NCBI RefSeq assembly: GCF_030406385.1 | Contig: NZ_JAUEPM010000005.1 | Location: 124,001 to 188,000, forward strand | Direction of reading: 5' to 3' | From: Microbacterium oryzae | GTDB lineage: Bacteria > Actinomycetota > Actinomycetes > Actinomycetales > Microbacteriaceae | Length of the DNA stretch: 64,000 bases | Translations under genes and position numbers: made by a program | Shown: positions 25,585 through 34,293 of the stretch, one piece after another | How positions within the stretch are numbered: the first letter of the stretch is position 1 | Layout of the letters: each line of letters starts with the position of its first letter | The notes under the pieces: generated by a model | The model's database searches: none | The model's input: only the letters and a program-made list of their open reading frames with translations | What the model was told of the DNA's origin: nothing

Positions 25585-26958
25585 CTACTCCCCGCGGGAG
25601 ATGCGCACCATCTCGTCGCGGGGCACGACCTTCACACGCGCGCGGCCCTGCGGCTGGCCGAGGGCGACCTCGTGCTCATCCAGGCGGTGCCAGCCGGCGA
25701 GGTCGGTCCAGGCGACGCCGCGCTCCGCGAGGAGGTCCGGGATGGCCTCGTCCGACGAGTCCTCGGGCTGCCACCAGGAGCCCTGGTCGTTGACGATGTG
25801 CTGCACGGTCTCCATCGCGTCGGACTTCGTGTGCCCGATGAGCCCGACGGGTCCGCGCTTGATCCAGCCGGTGGCGTACAGGCCGGGGAAGCGCTCGTTC
25901 GACTCCTCGTGCAGCACCTGGCCCTCGTGGTTGGGGATGACGCCGTGCTTCTCATCGAACGGCACGCCGGGAAGCGGCGAGCCGAAATAGCCGACGGCGC
26001 GATAGAGCTGCCCCATCGGCACCTCACGCAGCTCGCCGGTTCCGACCACGCCGCCCTCGCCATCCGGCCGGGTGCGCTCGTAGACGAGCGCGGCGACGCG
26101 GCCCTCGGCGTCGGTCTTCACCTCGACCGGCTTCGCCCAGAAGTGCAGGTGCAGACGGCGCGAGGCGGTGCCGCCCGCTTTGTTGACGCTCGGGCGCGTG
26201 CGCCACTGCTGCAGCACGCGGTCGATGACCTTGACCTGCTTGTTCGACGCGATCGCGGCCTTCGAGGCCTCGTCGTAGTCGAAGTCCTCGTCGTACACGA
26301 CCATGTCGACGTCGCGCAGCTCGCCGAGCTCGCGGAGCTCCAGCGGGGTGAACTTCACCTGAGCCGGCCCGCGGCGGCCGAACACGTGCACGTCGGTGAT
26401 GGGCGAGGCGTCGAGGATCTCGTGGACGTTCTGCGGGATCTCCGTCGGCAGCAGATCCTCGGCGTGCTTGGCGAGGATGCGCGAGACATCGAGCGCGACG
26501 TTGCCGTTGCCGATGACGCCCACCGACGAGCTCGTGAGCGGCCACGTGCGCGGCACGTCGGGATGGCCGTCGAACCAGCTCACGAAGTCGGCCGCGCCGA
26601 ACGAGCCGTCGGCGTCGATGCCGGGGATCGCGAGATCGGCGTCGCGGATGGCGCCGGTGGCGAAGAGCACGGCGTTGTAGTGGCGCTTGAGGTCGTCGAG
26701 CGTGATGTCCTCGCCGAAGCGGACGTTGCCGAAGATGCGGATGTCGCCGCGGTCGAGCACCTCGCGGAGAGCGCCGATGACGCCCTTGATCCGCGGATGG
26801 TCGGGAGCCACGCCATAGCGGACGAGGCCGTAGGGCGCGGGGAGCTGCTCGAAGAGGTCGATCGACACGTCGAAGCTGCGCTCGGTCTTCAGCAGGATGT
26901 CGGCCGCGTAGATGCCGGCGGGGCCTGCGCCCACGATCGCCAGACGGAGCTTGGTCAT
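25585..26958 (-). CDS. fprA: ferredoxin/flavodoxin-NADP+ reductase, FprA type
   Basis: A 457-residue FAD enzyme of the adrenodoxin-reductase-like family, moving electrons between NADPH and ferredoxin. FAD motif: LAIVGAGPAGIYAADILL (N-terminus). The family motif PYGLVRYGVAPDHPRIKGV follows. The NADPH motif is VGVIGNGNVALDVSRIL with the FGRRGPAQVKFTP loop. The C-terminal GLYATGWIKRGPVGLIGHTK completes the FAD site. Full length for mycobacterial FprA-type enzymes. It lies in front of the polyprenyl synthase gene on the same strand, and the neighbourhood is respiratory. A partner ferredoxin is not visible here. Confidence 0.94.
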   Translation of the reverse strand: MTKLRLAIVGAGPAGIYAADILLKTERSFDVSIDLFEQLPAPYGLVRYGVAPDHPRIKGVIGALREVLDRGDIRIFGNVRFGEDITLDDLKRHYNAVLFATGAIRDADLAIPGIDADGSFGAADFVSWFDGHPDVPRTWPLTSSSVGVIGNGNVALDVSRILAKHAEDLLPTEIPQNVHEILDASPITDVHVFGRRGPAQVKFTPLELRELGELRDVDMVVYDEDFDYDEASKAAIASNKQVKVIDRVLQQWRTRPSVNKAGGTASRRLHLHFWAKPVEVKTDAEGRVAALVYERTRPDGEGGVVGTGELREVPMGQLYRAVGYFGSPLPGVPFDEKHGVIPNHEGQVLHEESNERFPGLYATGWIKRGPVGLIGHTKSDAMETVQHIVNDQGSWWQPEDSSDEAIPDLLAERGVAWTDLAGWHRLDEHEVALGQPQGRARVKVVPRDEMVRISRGE

Positions 26959-26992
26959 TTCGGTCCCTTCGTTCGCACCGCGGGTGCGGGCG

Positions 26993-28054
26993 TCAGCTGG
27001 ATCGGATGGCGAGGCTCTCGGCGAAGCGCGTGAGCGCCTCGCGCACGGTGCCGCGCGGGAGCACGTCGAGCGCGTCGACCGCGTCGCGCGTCCACTTCAG
27101 CGACAGCTCGCGCGTCGCCTCGGTCACGTCGTGGTCGCGCAGCTCGGTGAGCGGTCCGTCGAGGATGGCCGGGTCCGCCCCGTCGGCGATGCGCGCGACG
27201 CCCTCGTCGATGCGAGCGAGAAGCGCACGCGACTCGTCGTCTTCACGACGCGCGAGCAGCAGGTACGGCATGGTGGGAACGCCCGCGCGCAGATCGGTGC
27301 CGGGCACCTTGCCGGTGTCGGCGGGGCTCGCGGACAGATCGATCACGTCGTCGGCCAGCTGGAACGCGACGCCGACCTTCTCGCCGTAGACGCGCAGCGG
27401 CTCGGTGTACTTCTCGTCGGCGTCGGAGAAGAACGCGCCTGCCTGAGCGGCCGCCGCGATCAGCGATCCGGTCTTGTCGGCGAGCACCTGGATGTAGAAC
27501 TCGATGGGGTCGTCGCCCGGCTGCGCGCCCACGGTCTCGTGCATCTGGCCGAGCACGAGGCGCTCGAAGGTCTCCGACTGCAAGCGCATGGCCTCGTCGC
27601 CGTTCCGCGACATGATGACGCTCGCGCGCGAGAGCAGGAGGTCGCCGGTGAGGATGGCGACGCTGTTGCCCCACACCTGGTGAGCGGCCTGCACGCCACG
27701 GCGGCGGTCCGCGCCGTCCATGACGTCGTCGTGGTACAGCGACCCCAGGTGCATGAGCTCGAGCGCCTTCGCGGCGTCGACGACGCGCTGGTTCGCGCCG
27801 CTTCCCAGTTGGGCGGTGAGGAGCACGAGCATGGGGCGCACGCGCTTGCCGCCGGCCTCGTACAGGTAGCGGCTGGTGGCGTCGACGAGCGGGTCCGCGG
27901 CCTTCAGCTCGACCGCCAGTTCGCTCTCCACCTGCTCGAGCCCCTGCTCGATCTTCGCGGCCAGGCGCCGCGCGAGGGGACCGGCGAAGACGCGGTCACT
28001 CAGACCGAAACGGCTCGCCAGTTGCGAACCCGGCGCAGTGGGGCTCGGAGTCAC
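26993..28054 (-). CDS. polyprenyl diphosphate synthase (menaquinone side chain)
   Basis: A 353-residue trans-prenyltransferase. The first Asp-rich motif is HDDVMD (D109-D113) in LMHLGSLYHDDVMDGADRRR; the second is FQLADDVIDL. KRVRPMLVLL and GNSVAILTGDLLLSRA are typical of long-chain E-polyprenyl synthases. Product length cannot be read off, but menaquinones of this group usually carry 9-14 isoprenes, and the gene lies next to menG. Start GTG 28054 follows TAGGCT by six bases, so the transcript is probably leaderless. fprA follows on the same strand 34 bases downstream. Confidence 0.92.
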   Translation of the reverse strand: MTPSPTAPGSQLASRFGLSDRVFAGPLARRLAAKIEQGLEQVESELAVELKAADPLVDATSRYLYEAGGKRVRPMLVLLTAQLGSGANQRVVDAAKALELMHLGSLYHDDVMDGADRRRGVQAAHQVWGNSVAILTGDLLLSRASVIMSRNGDEAMRLQSETFERLVLGQMHETVGAQPGDDPIEFYIQVLADKTGSLIAAAAQAGAFFSDADEKYTEPLRVYGEKVGVAFQLADDVIDLSASPADTGKVPGTDLRAGVPTMPYLLLARREDDESRALLARIDEGVARIADGADPAILDGPLTELRDHDVTEATRELSLKWTRDAVDALDVLPRGTVREALTRFAESLAIRSS

Positions 28055-28100
28055 CCGTCAAGCCTACCTGTCGCGGCCGGGGCGACGGTCATGGATGCCT

Positions 28101-28877
28101 CTAGGCCGAGGCATCTTCCGCCGGGGCATCCGCCGCCGACGCGCCCTGGCCATCCGAGGGCTTGACGGCGTGATGCAGCGCGACGATGCCGAAGGTCAGG
28201 TTGCGGTACCGCACGTCGGTCCAGCCGGCGTCGCGGATCCACGCCGCCAGCGTCGTCTGGTCCGGCCAGTGGCGGATGGACTCGTTGAGGTAGTCGTACG
28301 CCTCGCCGTTCGAGCCGATCACCCGCGCGACGCGGGGCAGCACGCGGTCGTTGTAGAACCGGTAGAGCCCGCGGAACCGGCGGTCGGGCGGAGTGGAGAA
28401 CTCGTTGACGACGAGTCGGCCACCGGGCTTCGTCACGCGGAAGAGCTCGGCGAGCGCCTTCTTCGGCCGCTCGACGTTGCGGAGTCCGTACGACATGGTG
28501 ACCGCGTCGAACTCGCCGTCGGCGAACGGCAGGTCGGTCGCGTCGGCCTGCACGAACGAGAGGTTGCGGAGCGTCCCGTGGCGCCGACGCCCCTCGGCGA
28601 GCATGCCGGGCGAGAAGTCGGCGGCGACGACCTCGGCGCCACTGCGCGCGAGCGACGCGGACGACGAGGCGGTGCCGGCGGCGAGATCGAGGATCCGCTC
28701 CCCCGGCTGCGGCGCCACCGCGCGGGTCGTCGCCGCACGCCACAGCGCGTCATTGCCGAACGTCATCGCCACGTTGGTGATGTCATAGCGGGCGGCGACC
28801 TGGTCGAACATCCCCGCGACGCGGGCGGGGTCCTTGCCGAGGTCGGCGCGATTGGGTTCCTGCGGTGCGGCGCTCAC
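28101..28877 (-). CDS. menG: demethylmenaquinone methyltransferase
   Basis: A 258-residue SAM-dependent C-methyltransferase (UbiE/MenG family) catalysing the last step of menaquinone synthesis. Signatures: [21 protein letters not shown] at the N-terminus, SAM motif [17 protein letters not shown], and [19 protein letters not shown]. The C-terminal Ala-rich tail is unremarkable. GTG start at 28877 is six bases from TAGACT on the minus strand, giving a leaderless mRNA. It is divergent from nothing close; the DUF402 gene lies upstream in the same direction and menF is divergent further on. Confidence 0.94.
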   Translation of the reverse strand: MSAAPQEPNRADLGKDPARVAGMFDQVAARYDITNVAMTFGNDALWRAATTRAVAPQPGERILDLAAGTASSSASLARSGAEVVAADFSPGMLAEGRRRHGTLRNLSFVQADATDLPFADGEFDAVTMSYGLRNVERPKKALAELFRVTKPGGRLVVNEFSTPPDRRFRGLYRFYNDRVLPRVARVIGSNGEAYDYLNESIRHWPDQTTLAAWIRDAGWTDVRYRNLTFGIVALHHAVKPSDGQGASAADAPAEDASA

Positions 28878-28925
28878 GCCGCGAGTCTACGCGCGGCGCG
28901 CATGACGAGCTCTGGCGCGGCCCCG

Positions 28926-29471
28926 TCAGGTGAGTTCGAGATCCGCGAGGACGGCGAACCAGCGATGGGCGGTGGCGTCGTCGAAGGGCGCGACGTCTTC
29001 GCGCACCTCGCGCTCGAGCACGGCGGTGACGGCCTCGATGCTCTCCTGCACATCCGCGGGATAGCCGTACTGCGCGCGATGCTCGTCCCACTCGTCGCGG
29101 TCGTCGATGTAGAGGCCGCGCTCGTCGAGACGGTGCACGACGTCGAGGTCCATGTCGATGGCGGTCGGCTCGCCACGGCCATCCCACTTCGCCTCCCACG
29201 CGAGGTCGATGTAGACCCGCGTCGGCGACGGGAGCGCGTTGCGCGTGAGCGTCCACATCTCCGACCCGGCCGGCAGGAGCACGACGCAGGCCGCGTCCAG
29301 CGTGACGTCGCGTCCGGGACGGAAGCTCCGCCATCCGGGCAGCTGACCGAACCAGTCGCCCCACTCGTCCGCCCCGAGGTAGACGCACTCGTGCACCCAG
29401 TGGGGGGAGCCGTCCCACTTGCGCCAGCGGAACAGCAGTCGGGTGCCCACAGCGGGACGATCGGAGGTCAT
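28926..29471 (-). CDS. DUF402 domain protein
   Basis: A 181-residue soluble protein. The DUF402 pattern is visible: RWRKWDGSPHWVHECVYLG, WTLTRNALPSPTRVYIDLAW and AIDMDLDVVHRLDERGLYIDDRDEWDEH, with the acidic metal/phosphate-site residues of the fold. Characterised relatives include nucleoside diphosphate phosphatases; the biological substrate here is unknown. ATG 29471 is preceded by TAGACT at seven bases (29479-29484), so it is probably leaderless. The open frame continues upstream without a start. It shares a 58-base divergent promoter region with menF. Confidence 0.82.
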   Translation of the reverse strand: MTSDRPAVGTRLLFRWRKWDGSPHWVHECVYLGADEWGDWFGQLPGWRSFRPGRDVTLDAACVVLLPAGSEMWTLTRNALPSPTRVYIDLAWEAKWDGRGEPTAIDMDLDVVHRLDERGLYIDDRDEWDEHRAQYGYPADVQESIEAVTAVLEREVREDVAPFDDATAHRWFAVLADLELT

Positions 29472-29529
29472 CCTGCCGAGTCTAGGCGCGCACGACCCGC
29501 GCCCAGCGGGACTCCCTAGGCTGGAAGTC

Positions 29530-30786
29530 GTGCCCGACCCGCTCTCCCTCCCGCGCCTGCGCGCCGTCACGCGCCCGATCCCCGCCCCCGAGGACCCGCT
29601 GCTGTTCGCCTCCGCAGACGATCCGCTCGTCTGGCTGCGCCGCGGCGACGGAATGGTCGCGGCCGGTGCCGAGGTGCTGCGGATCGACGTCGGCGAAGAC
29701 GGTCGTCTCGACGCGATCGCGGACCTCTGGCGGGCGATCGCCTCGGCCACCGATGTCGACGACACCGTCGGACTGCCTGGCACCGGTCTCGTCGGCTTCG
29801 GCGCGTTCGCGTTCGACGACGCCTCCGCCGCGCCCAGCACGCTCATCGTGCCGAGCATCGTCATCGGGCGCCGCGGCGGCCGGGGGTGGGTCACCCGCAT
29901 CGGCCGACTGGATGGCCCCGCTCCGGTCGATCCGGAGGCGCACGGCTACGGACCGCACTGGTCTGCCACCCTCGGCCCCGGCGAGCTGAACCCCGCCGCG
30001 CACGTCGAGGCCGTGGCGGACGCGCTCGCGGCGATCGGGGCGGGCGAGGTGGAGAAGGTCGTCGTCGCACGCGACATCGCCGGCACGCTTCCCGCGGACG
30101 CCGACCTGAGGCGCCTTGTGCGCGCCCTCGCGGAGGGCTACCCCGACACGTGGGCGTACGCGGTCGACGGCATCGTCGGCGCGAGCCCGGAGACGCTCGT
30201 CACCGTCTCCGGCGGCACCGTCACCGCACGGGTGCTCGCCGGCACCCGCGCGCGCGGCGCGAACGCCGACGAGGACACCGCGATCACCGCCGAGCTCGCC
30301 ACCACCCCCAAAGACCTCGACGAGCACCGCTACGCCGTGCAGAGCGTGCTCGCCGCGCTCGAGCCGCACACCTCCGCGCTCGTGGCGGCCGAGCAGCCGT
30401 TCACGCTCAAGCTGCCGAACGTCTGGCATCTCGCGACGGATGTCGAGGGCACGCTGGCGAACGGCGACTCCGCTCTCGACATGGTGCGGTCGCTCCACCC
30501 GACCGCGGCGGTCGCCGGCACCCCCACGCCCGCCGCGCTCGCGGCCATCCGCCGCATCGAGCCGTTCGACCGCGGCCGCTATGCGGGACCGGTCGGCTGG
30601 GTGGACGGGAACGGCGACGGCGAGTGGGCGATCGCCCTCCGTTGCGCGCAGATCGGCCCCGCCGAGGGCGCGCACCGCGCGGTCACCGCACACGCCGGCG
30701 GCGGCATCGTCGCGGGCAGTCAGCCCGAGGCCGAGCTGCTCGAGACGCGCGTGAAGTTCCGCCCGATCGTCGACGCGCTGGCGTAG
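29530..30786 (+). CDS. menF: isochorismate synthase
   Basis: A 418-residue chorismate-binding enzyme converting chorismate to isochorismate, the entry to menaquinone. Conserved blocks: VEKVVVARDIAG, GASPETLVTVSGGTVTARVLAGT, KDLDEHRYAVQSV (general acid/base region), LHPTAAVAGTPTPAALAAI and GPVGWVDGNGDGEWAIALRCA with the Mg2+ glutamates of the C-terminal part. It lacks features of anthranilate or aminodeoxychorismate synthase, and the menG/menD context fits. Start GTG 29530 follows TAGGCT (29517-29522) by seven bases; the longer open frame overlaps DUF402 and is rejected. Confidence 0.92.
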   Translation: MPDPLSLPRLRAVTRPIPAPEDPLLFASADDPLVWLRRGDGMVAAGAEVLRIDVGEDGRLDAIADLWRAIASATDVDDTVGLPGTGLVGFGAFAFDDASAAPSTLIVPSIVIGRRGGRGWVTRIGRLDGPAPVDPEAHGYGPHWSATLGPGELNPAAHVEAVADALAAIGAGEVEKVVVARDIAGTLPADADLRRLVRALAEGYPDTWAYAVDGIVGASPETLVTVSGGTVTARVLAGTRARGANADEDTAITAELATTPKDLDEHRYAVQSVLAALEPHTSALVAAEQPFTLKLPNVWHLATDVEGTLANGDSALDMVRSLHPTAAVAGTPTPAALAAIRRIEPFDRGRYAGPVGWVDGNGDGEWAIALRCAQIGPAEGAHRAVTAHAGGGIVAGSQPEAELLETRVKFRPIVDALA

Positions 30787-30813
30787 ATCACCGTTCCAGC
30801 TCGCTCCGCCCGC

Positions 30814-32064
30814 TCAGCGTCCGGAGGCGGTCAGCACCCGGTCGAGGAACGGATTGCGCATCTTGCCCGCGGGATCCCAGCGGCCGGCCAGTTCCGCGAA
30901 GTCGCCCAGCCGCGGCCAGACCGCGGCGAGCACGCGCGGGTCGAGGCGAGTGAGCTTGCCCCAGTGGGGGCGCGCCCCGAACGGCTCGAGCGCCTGCTCC
31001 AGGATCGCGACGGCGACCTCGACCTCGCTCTGCCGCGGCAGCCAGGTGAAGTGCAGGCCCACGGTGTCCTGCTCGTAGGCAGGGCTCAGCCACAGCCCGT
31101 CCGCTCGCATCGAGCGGATCTCCATCACCTGCACGAGCGGAGCGAACTGCTCAGCGAGCCCTCGCACCACGCGGAGCGCGTCGACCGCGTACGCGCGGGG
31201 CACGAGCATCTCCGACTGCAGCTCGTCGCCGTTCGACGGCGTGTGGCTGAGCTTGAAGTGCGCGAGGCGATCGAGCCACGCGCCTGCCTCGCCGCGCTGC
31301 GGCGTGGTGGCCTCCGGCGTGACACCGGCGAGCATGTGCACCTGCTCGGACGCCTCCGCGATGCCGACCGGCAGCCGCGGTGCCTCGTCGCCGCGCGCCT
31401 TCGTCCACACCTGGTCGACCATGTCGGGGTCGTCCCAGCGATGGAAGAGGCTCACGCTGTAGGCGGCGCCCATGATCGCGTCGAACTCGGCGAGCGCGAC
31501 CTCGAGCGGCAGCTTCTCGTACACACGCTGGCGGATGGCGAAGGTCGGCTCGATGTCGAGCGTCACCTCGGTCACGACCCCGAGCGCGCCGAGTGAGACC
31601 ACCGCCCCGTCGAAGTCCGCGTCGCCGCGCCGCAGCTCGCGCACCTCGCCGGCGGGCGTGACGAGCTGGAGCCCGACGACGGCGGACGACAGCGTGCCGA
31701 CCGCGTCGCCGGAGCCGTGAGTGCCCGTGGCGATCGCCCCGGCGATGGAGATGTGCGGCAGCGAGGCGAGATTCGCCAGCGCCCACCCCTCCGCCTCCAG
31801 GGCCGGGGCGAGCTCGCCGTACCGCATGCCGCCGCCGACCGTGACCGTGCGCGCCTCGGTGTCGATGCGCGGCGCGGTGATGAGGCGGGCGGTGGACAGC
31901 AGCGTGTCGTCGGTGTCGGCGATGAGGTTGAACGAGTGCGCGGACCCCAGCGCCCGCACGCGCGTCGCACTCGCCAGCATCTCCCGCACCTCGTCGACGC
32001 TCGCGGGCGTCTCGACCCGCTCTGCGCCGAAGCGCACGTTCCCCGCCCAGTTGGCCAGTGCCAT
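30814..32064 (-). CDS. alditol oxidase (VAO-family FAD oxidase)
   Basis: A 416-residue flavoprotein close in length and motif order to Streptomyces AldO. Covalent-FAD region LGSAHSFN (H43), then TVGGGMRYGELAPALEAEGW, LPHISIAGAIATGTHGSG and LGALGVVTEVTLDIEP. The substrate-side motifs YSVSLFHRW, GLHFTWLP and GARPHWGKL follow, with the last residues matching AldO's HWGK active-site patch. AldO oxidises xylitol, sorbitol and slowly glycerol, producing H2O2. The start is ATG 32064 after GGGAGAAG; an ATG five codons earlier is weaker. It lies 51 bases downstream of the glycerate kinase gene on the same strand, which suggests a joint role in polyol or glycerol oxidation. Confidence 0.85.
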   Translation of the reverse strand: MALANWAGNVRFGAERVETPASVDEVREMLASATRVRALGSAHSFNLIADTDDTLLSTARLITAPRIDTEARTVTVGGGMRYGELAPALEAEGWALANLASLPHISIAGAIATGTHGSGDAVGTLSSAVVGLQLVTPAGEVRELRRGDADFDGAVVSLGALGVVTEVTLDIEPTFAIRQRVYEKLPLEVALAEFDAIMGAAYSVSLFHRWDDPDMVDQVWTKARGDEAPRLPVGIAEASEQVHMLAGVTPEATTPQRGEAGAWLDRLAHFKLSHTPSNGDELQSEMLVPRAYAVDALRVVRGLAEQFAPLVQVMEIRSMRADGLWLSPAYEQDTVGLHFTWLPRQSEVEVAVAILEQALEPFGARPHWGKLTRLDPRVLAAVWPRLGDFAELAGRWDPAGKMRNPFLDRVLTASGR

Positions 32065-32115
32065 CCGCTTCTCCCTCATCGCCGTCGACCAGCCTTCAGT
32101 ATCGTGCGTGCGATG

Positions 32116-33261
32116 TCAGAACGCCGCGGCGAGCGCGGCCCCGGCCGCACGCAGGTGGGTCGCGGGGTCCGCGATGGCGGCCTCGGCGGAGCCCGCGAGC
32201 TCGGTGAGCGAGAGCGCGTGGGCCACGGCGGAGGTGTCGGCGGCGATGCGCCCCGCGACGATCGCGACCTGCGCGCCGGCGGCGTCGGCGAGCTCGGCGA
32301 CATGCGCGGGCGCCTTGCCGGAGGCGGACTGGCCGTCGTACGACCCCTCGCCGGTGATGACGAGGTCAGCACCCTCGAGCGCGGCACTCAGACCGGTGAG
32401 CTCGGCCACGCGCATCGCGCCCGGCACGATCTCGGCGCCCCACACGAGCAGCCCGTAGCCCGCGCCGCCCGCGGCTCCGGCACCGGGCGCCTCGGGGTCG
32501 GCGACACGGGCCAGCGACGAGGCGACGGTGTCGCCGCCCAGGCCCTTCAGCACCTCCGCCAGTCGCGCGAGCCCCGCATCGGCTCGGGCGACGCCCGCCT
32601 CGTCCAGCCCCTTCTGCGGGCCGAAGACAGCGGCCGCGCCGCGCCCGCCGAGGAGGGGGTTCGTGACGTCGCACAGCACCTGCACGCCGCGCTCGGGCAG
32701 CGGGCGCAGGCGCGAGAGGTCGACCTTCGCGACGTCGTCGAGCCCCGATGCTCCGGGCGCGATGGAGGTGTCGTACGCGTCGGTGAAGCGCGCGCCGAGG
32801 GCGGTGAGGAGGCCGACGCCGCCGTCGGTGGAGGCACTCGATCCGATCCCCAGGATGAGCTGCGAGACGCCGGCGGTGAGTGCGGCGGCGATCGCCTGGC
32901 CGAAGCCGACGGTCGAGGCCTCCCACGGGCGACGCGCGTCGCCGAGCAGCTCGATTCCCGAGGTCGAGGCCAGCTCGACCACGCCGATCCCACCCGGGGC
33001 GTCCTCGGTCGCGGGCAGCCGCAGCCAGCTCGCGTCCACCGCGAATCCGGTCGGACCCGTCACCCGCACGGGAACGCGCACCGCGCCCTCGACCGCCTCC
33101 GCGAACGCCGCCAGCGTGCCCTCGCCGCCGTCGGCCATCGGGCGCGCGACGATCTCGTCGTCGGGGCGCACGCTCCGCCATCCCTCGGCGAGCGCGGCGG
33201 CGACGTCGGCCGCCGCGATCGTGCCCTTGAAGCTGTCCGGTGCGATCACGATGCGAGCCAT
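32116..33261 (-). CDS. glycerate kinase (GarK/GlxK family)
   Basis: A 381-residue kinase phosphorylating D-glycerate with ATP (family I, 2-phosphoglycerate product). Opening ARIVIAPDSFKGTIAAADVA and PMADGGEGTLAAFAEA are signature blocks; GIGSSASTDGGVGLLTALGARF and VLCDVTNPLLG follow, with ITGEGSYDGQSASGKAPAHVA near the end. GGGAGG precedes ATG 33261; a longer open frame upstream overlaps PPK2 and is not used. Downstream alditol oxidase can produce glycerate from glycerol via glyceraldehyde, so the two may form a short pathway into glycolysis. That link is inference from family activities and adjacency. Confidence 0.92.
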   Translation of the reverse strand: MARIVIAPDSFKGTIAAADVAAALAEGWRSVRPDDEIVARPMADGGEGTLAAFAEAVEGAVRVPVRVTGPTGFAVDASWLRLPATEDAPGGIGVVELASTSGIELLGDARRPWEASTVGFGQAIAAALTAGVSQLILGIGSSASTDGGVGLLTALGARFTDAYDTSIAPGASGLDDVAKVDLSRLRPLPERGVQVLCDVTNPLLGGRGAAAVFGPQKGLDEAGVARADAGLARLAEVLKGLGGDTVASSLARVADPEAPGAGAAGGAGYGLLVWGAEIVPGAMRVAELTGLSAALEGADLVITGEGSYDGQSASGKAPAHVAELADAAGAQVAIVAGRIAADTSAVAHALSLTELAGSAEAAIADPATHLRAAGAALAAAF

Positions 33262-33332
33262 GCGTCCATCCTCCCGCATCTCGAGGCGCCCTCCACCCCC
33301 GGCCCAGGCCATCCGGCCCGGGGCCATGCGGC

Positions 33333-34202
33333 TCAGCCCATGGTGGCGCGCAGACGCTTCTTCTCGGCCGCCACGTCGAAGTCCGCGGCTGGCCACTGCG
33401 GGTCGATGGCCTCGAGGGTCTCCAGGAGGAGCTCCTGCACCGCGAGCCGCGCGAACCACTTCCGATTCGCCGGCACCACGTACCAGGGTGCGGCCTCGGT
33501 CGACGTGCGGTCGAAGACCGCCTGGTACGCCTCCTGGTAGGCGGGCCACTGCGCGCGCTCGTCGACGTCGCCCGGGTTGTACTTCCAGTGCTTGTCGGGG
33601 CGCTCGAGGCGCTCCATGAGGCGCTCGCCCTGCTCGTCGTAGGAGATGTGCAGCATGACCTTGACGATGCGGGTGCCCTGCTCGACGAGCTGCGCCTCGA
33701 ACTCGTTGATCGCGTCGTACCGGCGCTCGATCTCCTTCGGCGAGGCGAGCTCGCGCACACGCGCGATGAGCACGTCCTCGTAGTGCGAGCGGTCGAAGAC
33801 GCCGATGTAGCCCGCGCGCGGCACACGCTTCTCGATGCGCCAGAGGAAGTCGTGCGCGAGCTCGGTGGGCGTCGGCGCTTTGAACGCGGCGAGCTCGATG
33901 CCCTGCGGGTCCACGCCGCCCATGACGTGCCGCACGATGCCGCCCTTCCCCGCCGAATCCATCGCCTGCAGCACGAGCAGCACGCGATCGGCCGCATCTC
34001 CGCCGTGGCTAGCCGCGTAGAGCCGCTCCTGGTACTCCGCCAGCTGCGCGAGGCCCGCAGCGAGGTCGACCGCGCCATCCTTCTTGTCGCCCGTGTAGCC
34101 GGGCGTCGCTCGCGGGTCGAGATCTGGGAGCCGGAACCCCTCCCCTGCGCGCAGCGCCGTCAGCGCGTCATCCGTCCACTTCACCTGGCTCTTCGCGGTC
34201 AT
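33333..34202 (-). CDS. polyphosphate kinase 2 family phosphotransferase
   Basis: A 289-residue single-domain PPK2 protein moving phosphate between polyphosphate and nucleotides. Walker A is LVLQAMDSAGKGG (80-88), Walker B GVFDRSHYEDVLIARV, and the lid contains KRVPRAGY and EIERRYDAINEFE. PPK2 classes I-III differ in nucleotide preference (NDP or NMP); the short length and RVLLVLQAMDSAGK are compatible with a class III-like or AMP/ADP phosphorylating enzyme, not decidable here. CAGGAT six bases before the ATG suggests a leaderless start. No ppx or ppk1 is nearby. Confidence 0.9.
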   Translation of the reverse strand: MTAKSQVKWTDDALTALRAGEGFRLPDLDPRATPGYTGDKKDGAVDLAAGLAQLAEYQERLYAASHGGDAADRVLLVLQAMDSAGKGGIVRHVMGGVDPQGIELAAFKAPTPTELAHDFLWRIEKRVPRAGYIGVFDRSHYEDVLIARVRELASPKEIERRYDAINEFEAQLVEQGTRIVKVMLHISYDEQGERLMERLERPDKHWKYNPGDVDERAQWPAYQEAYQAVFDRTSTEAAPWYVVPANRKWFARLAVQELLLETLEAIDPQWPAADFDVAAEKKRLRATMG

Positions 34203-34293
34203 GGCCCCATCCTGCCGCGGGCACGGCCGACGACACCAGGGCGGATGGCCGGGGCCGGCCTCCCGAAGACCCTGTCCGTCGCGGACCGCGCGC

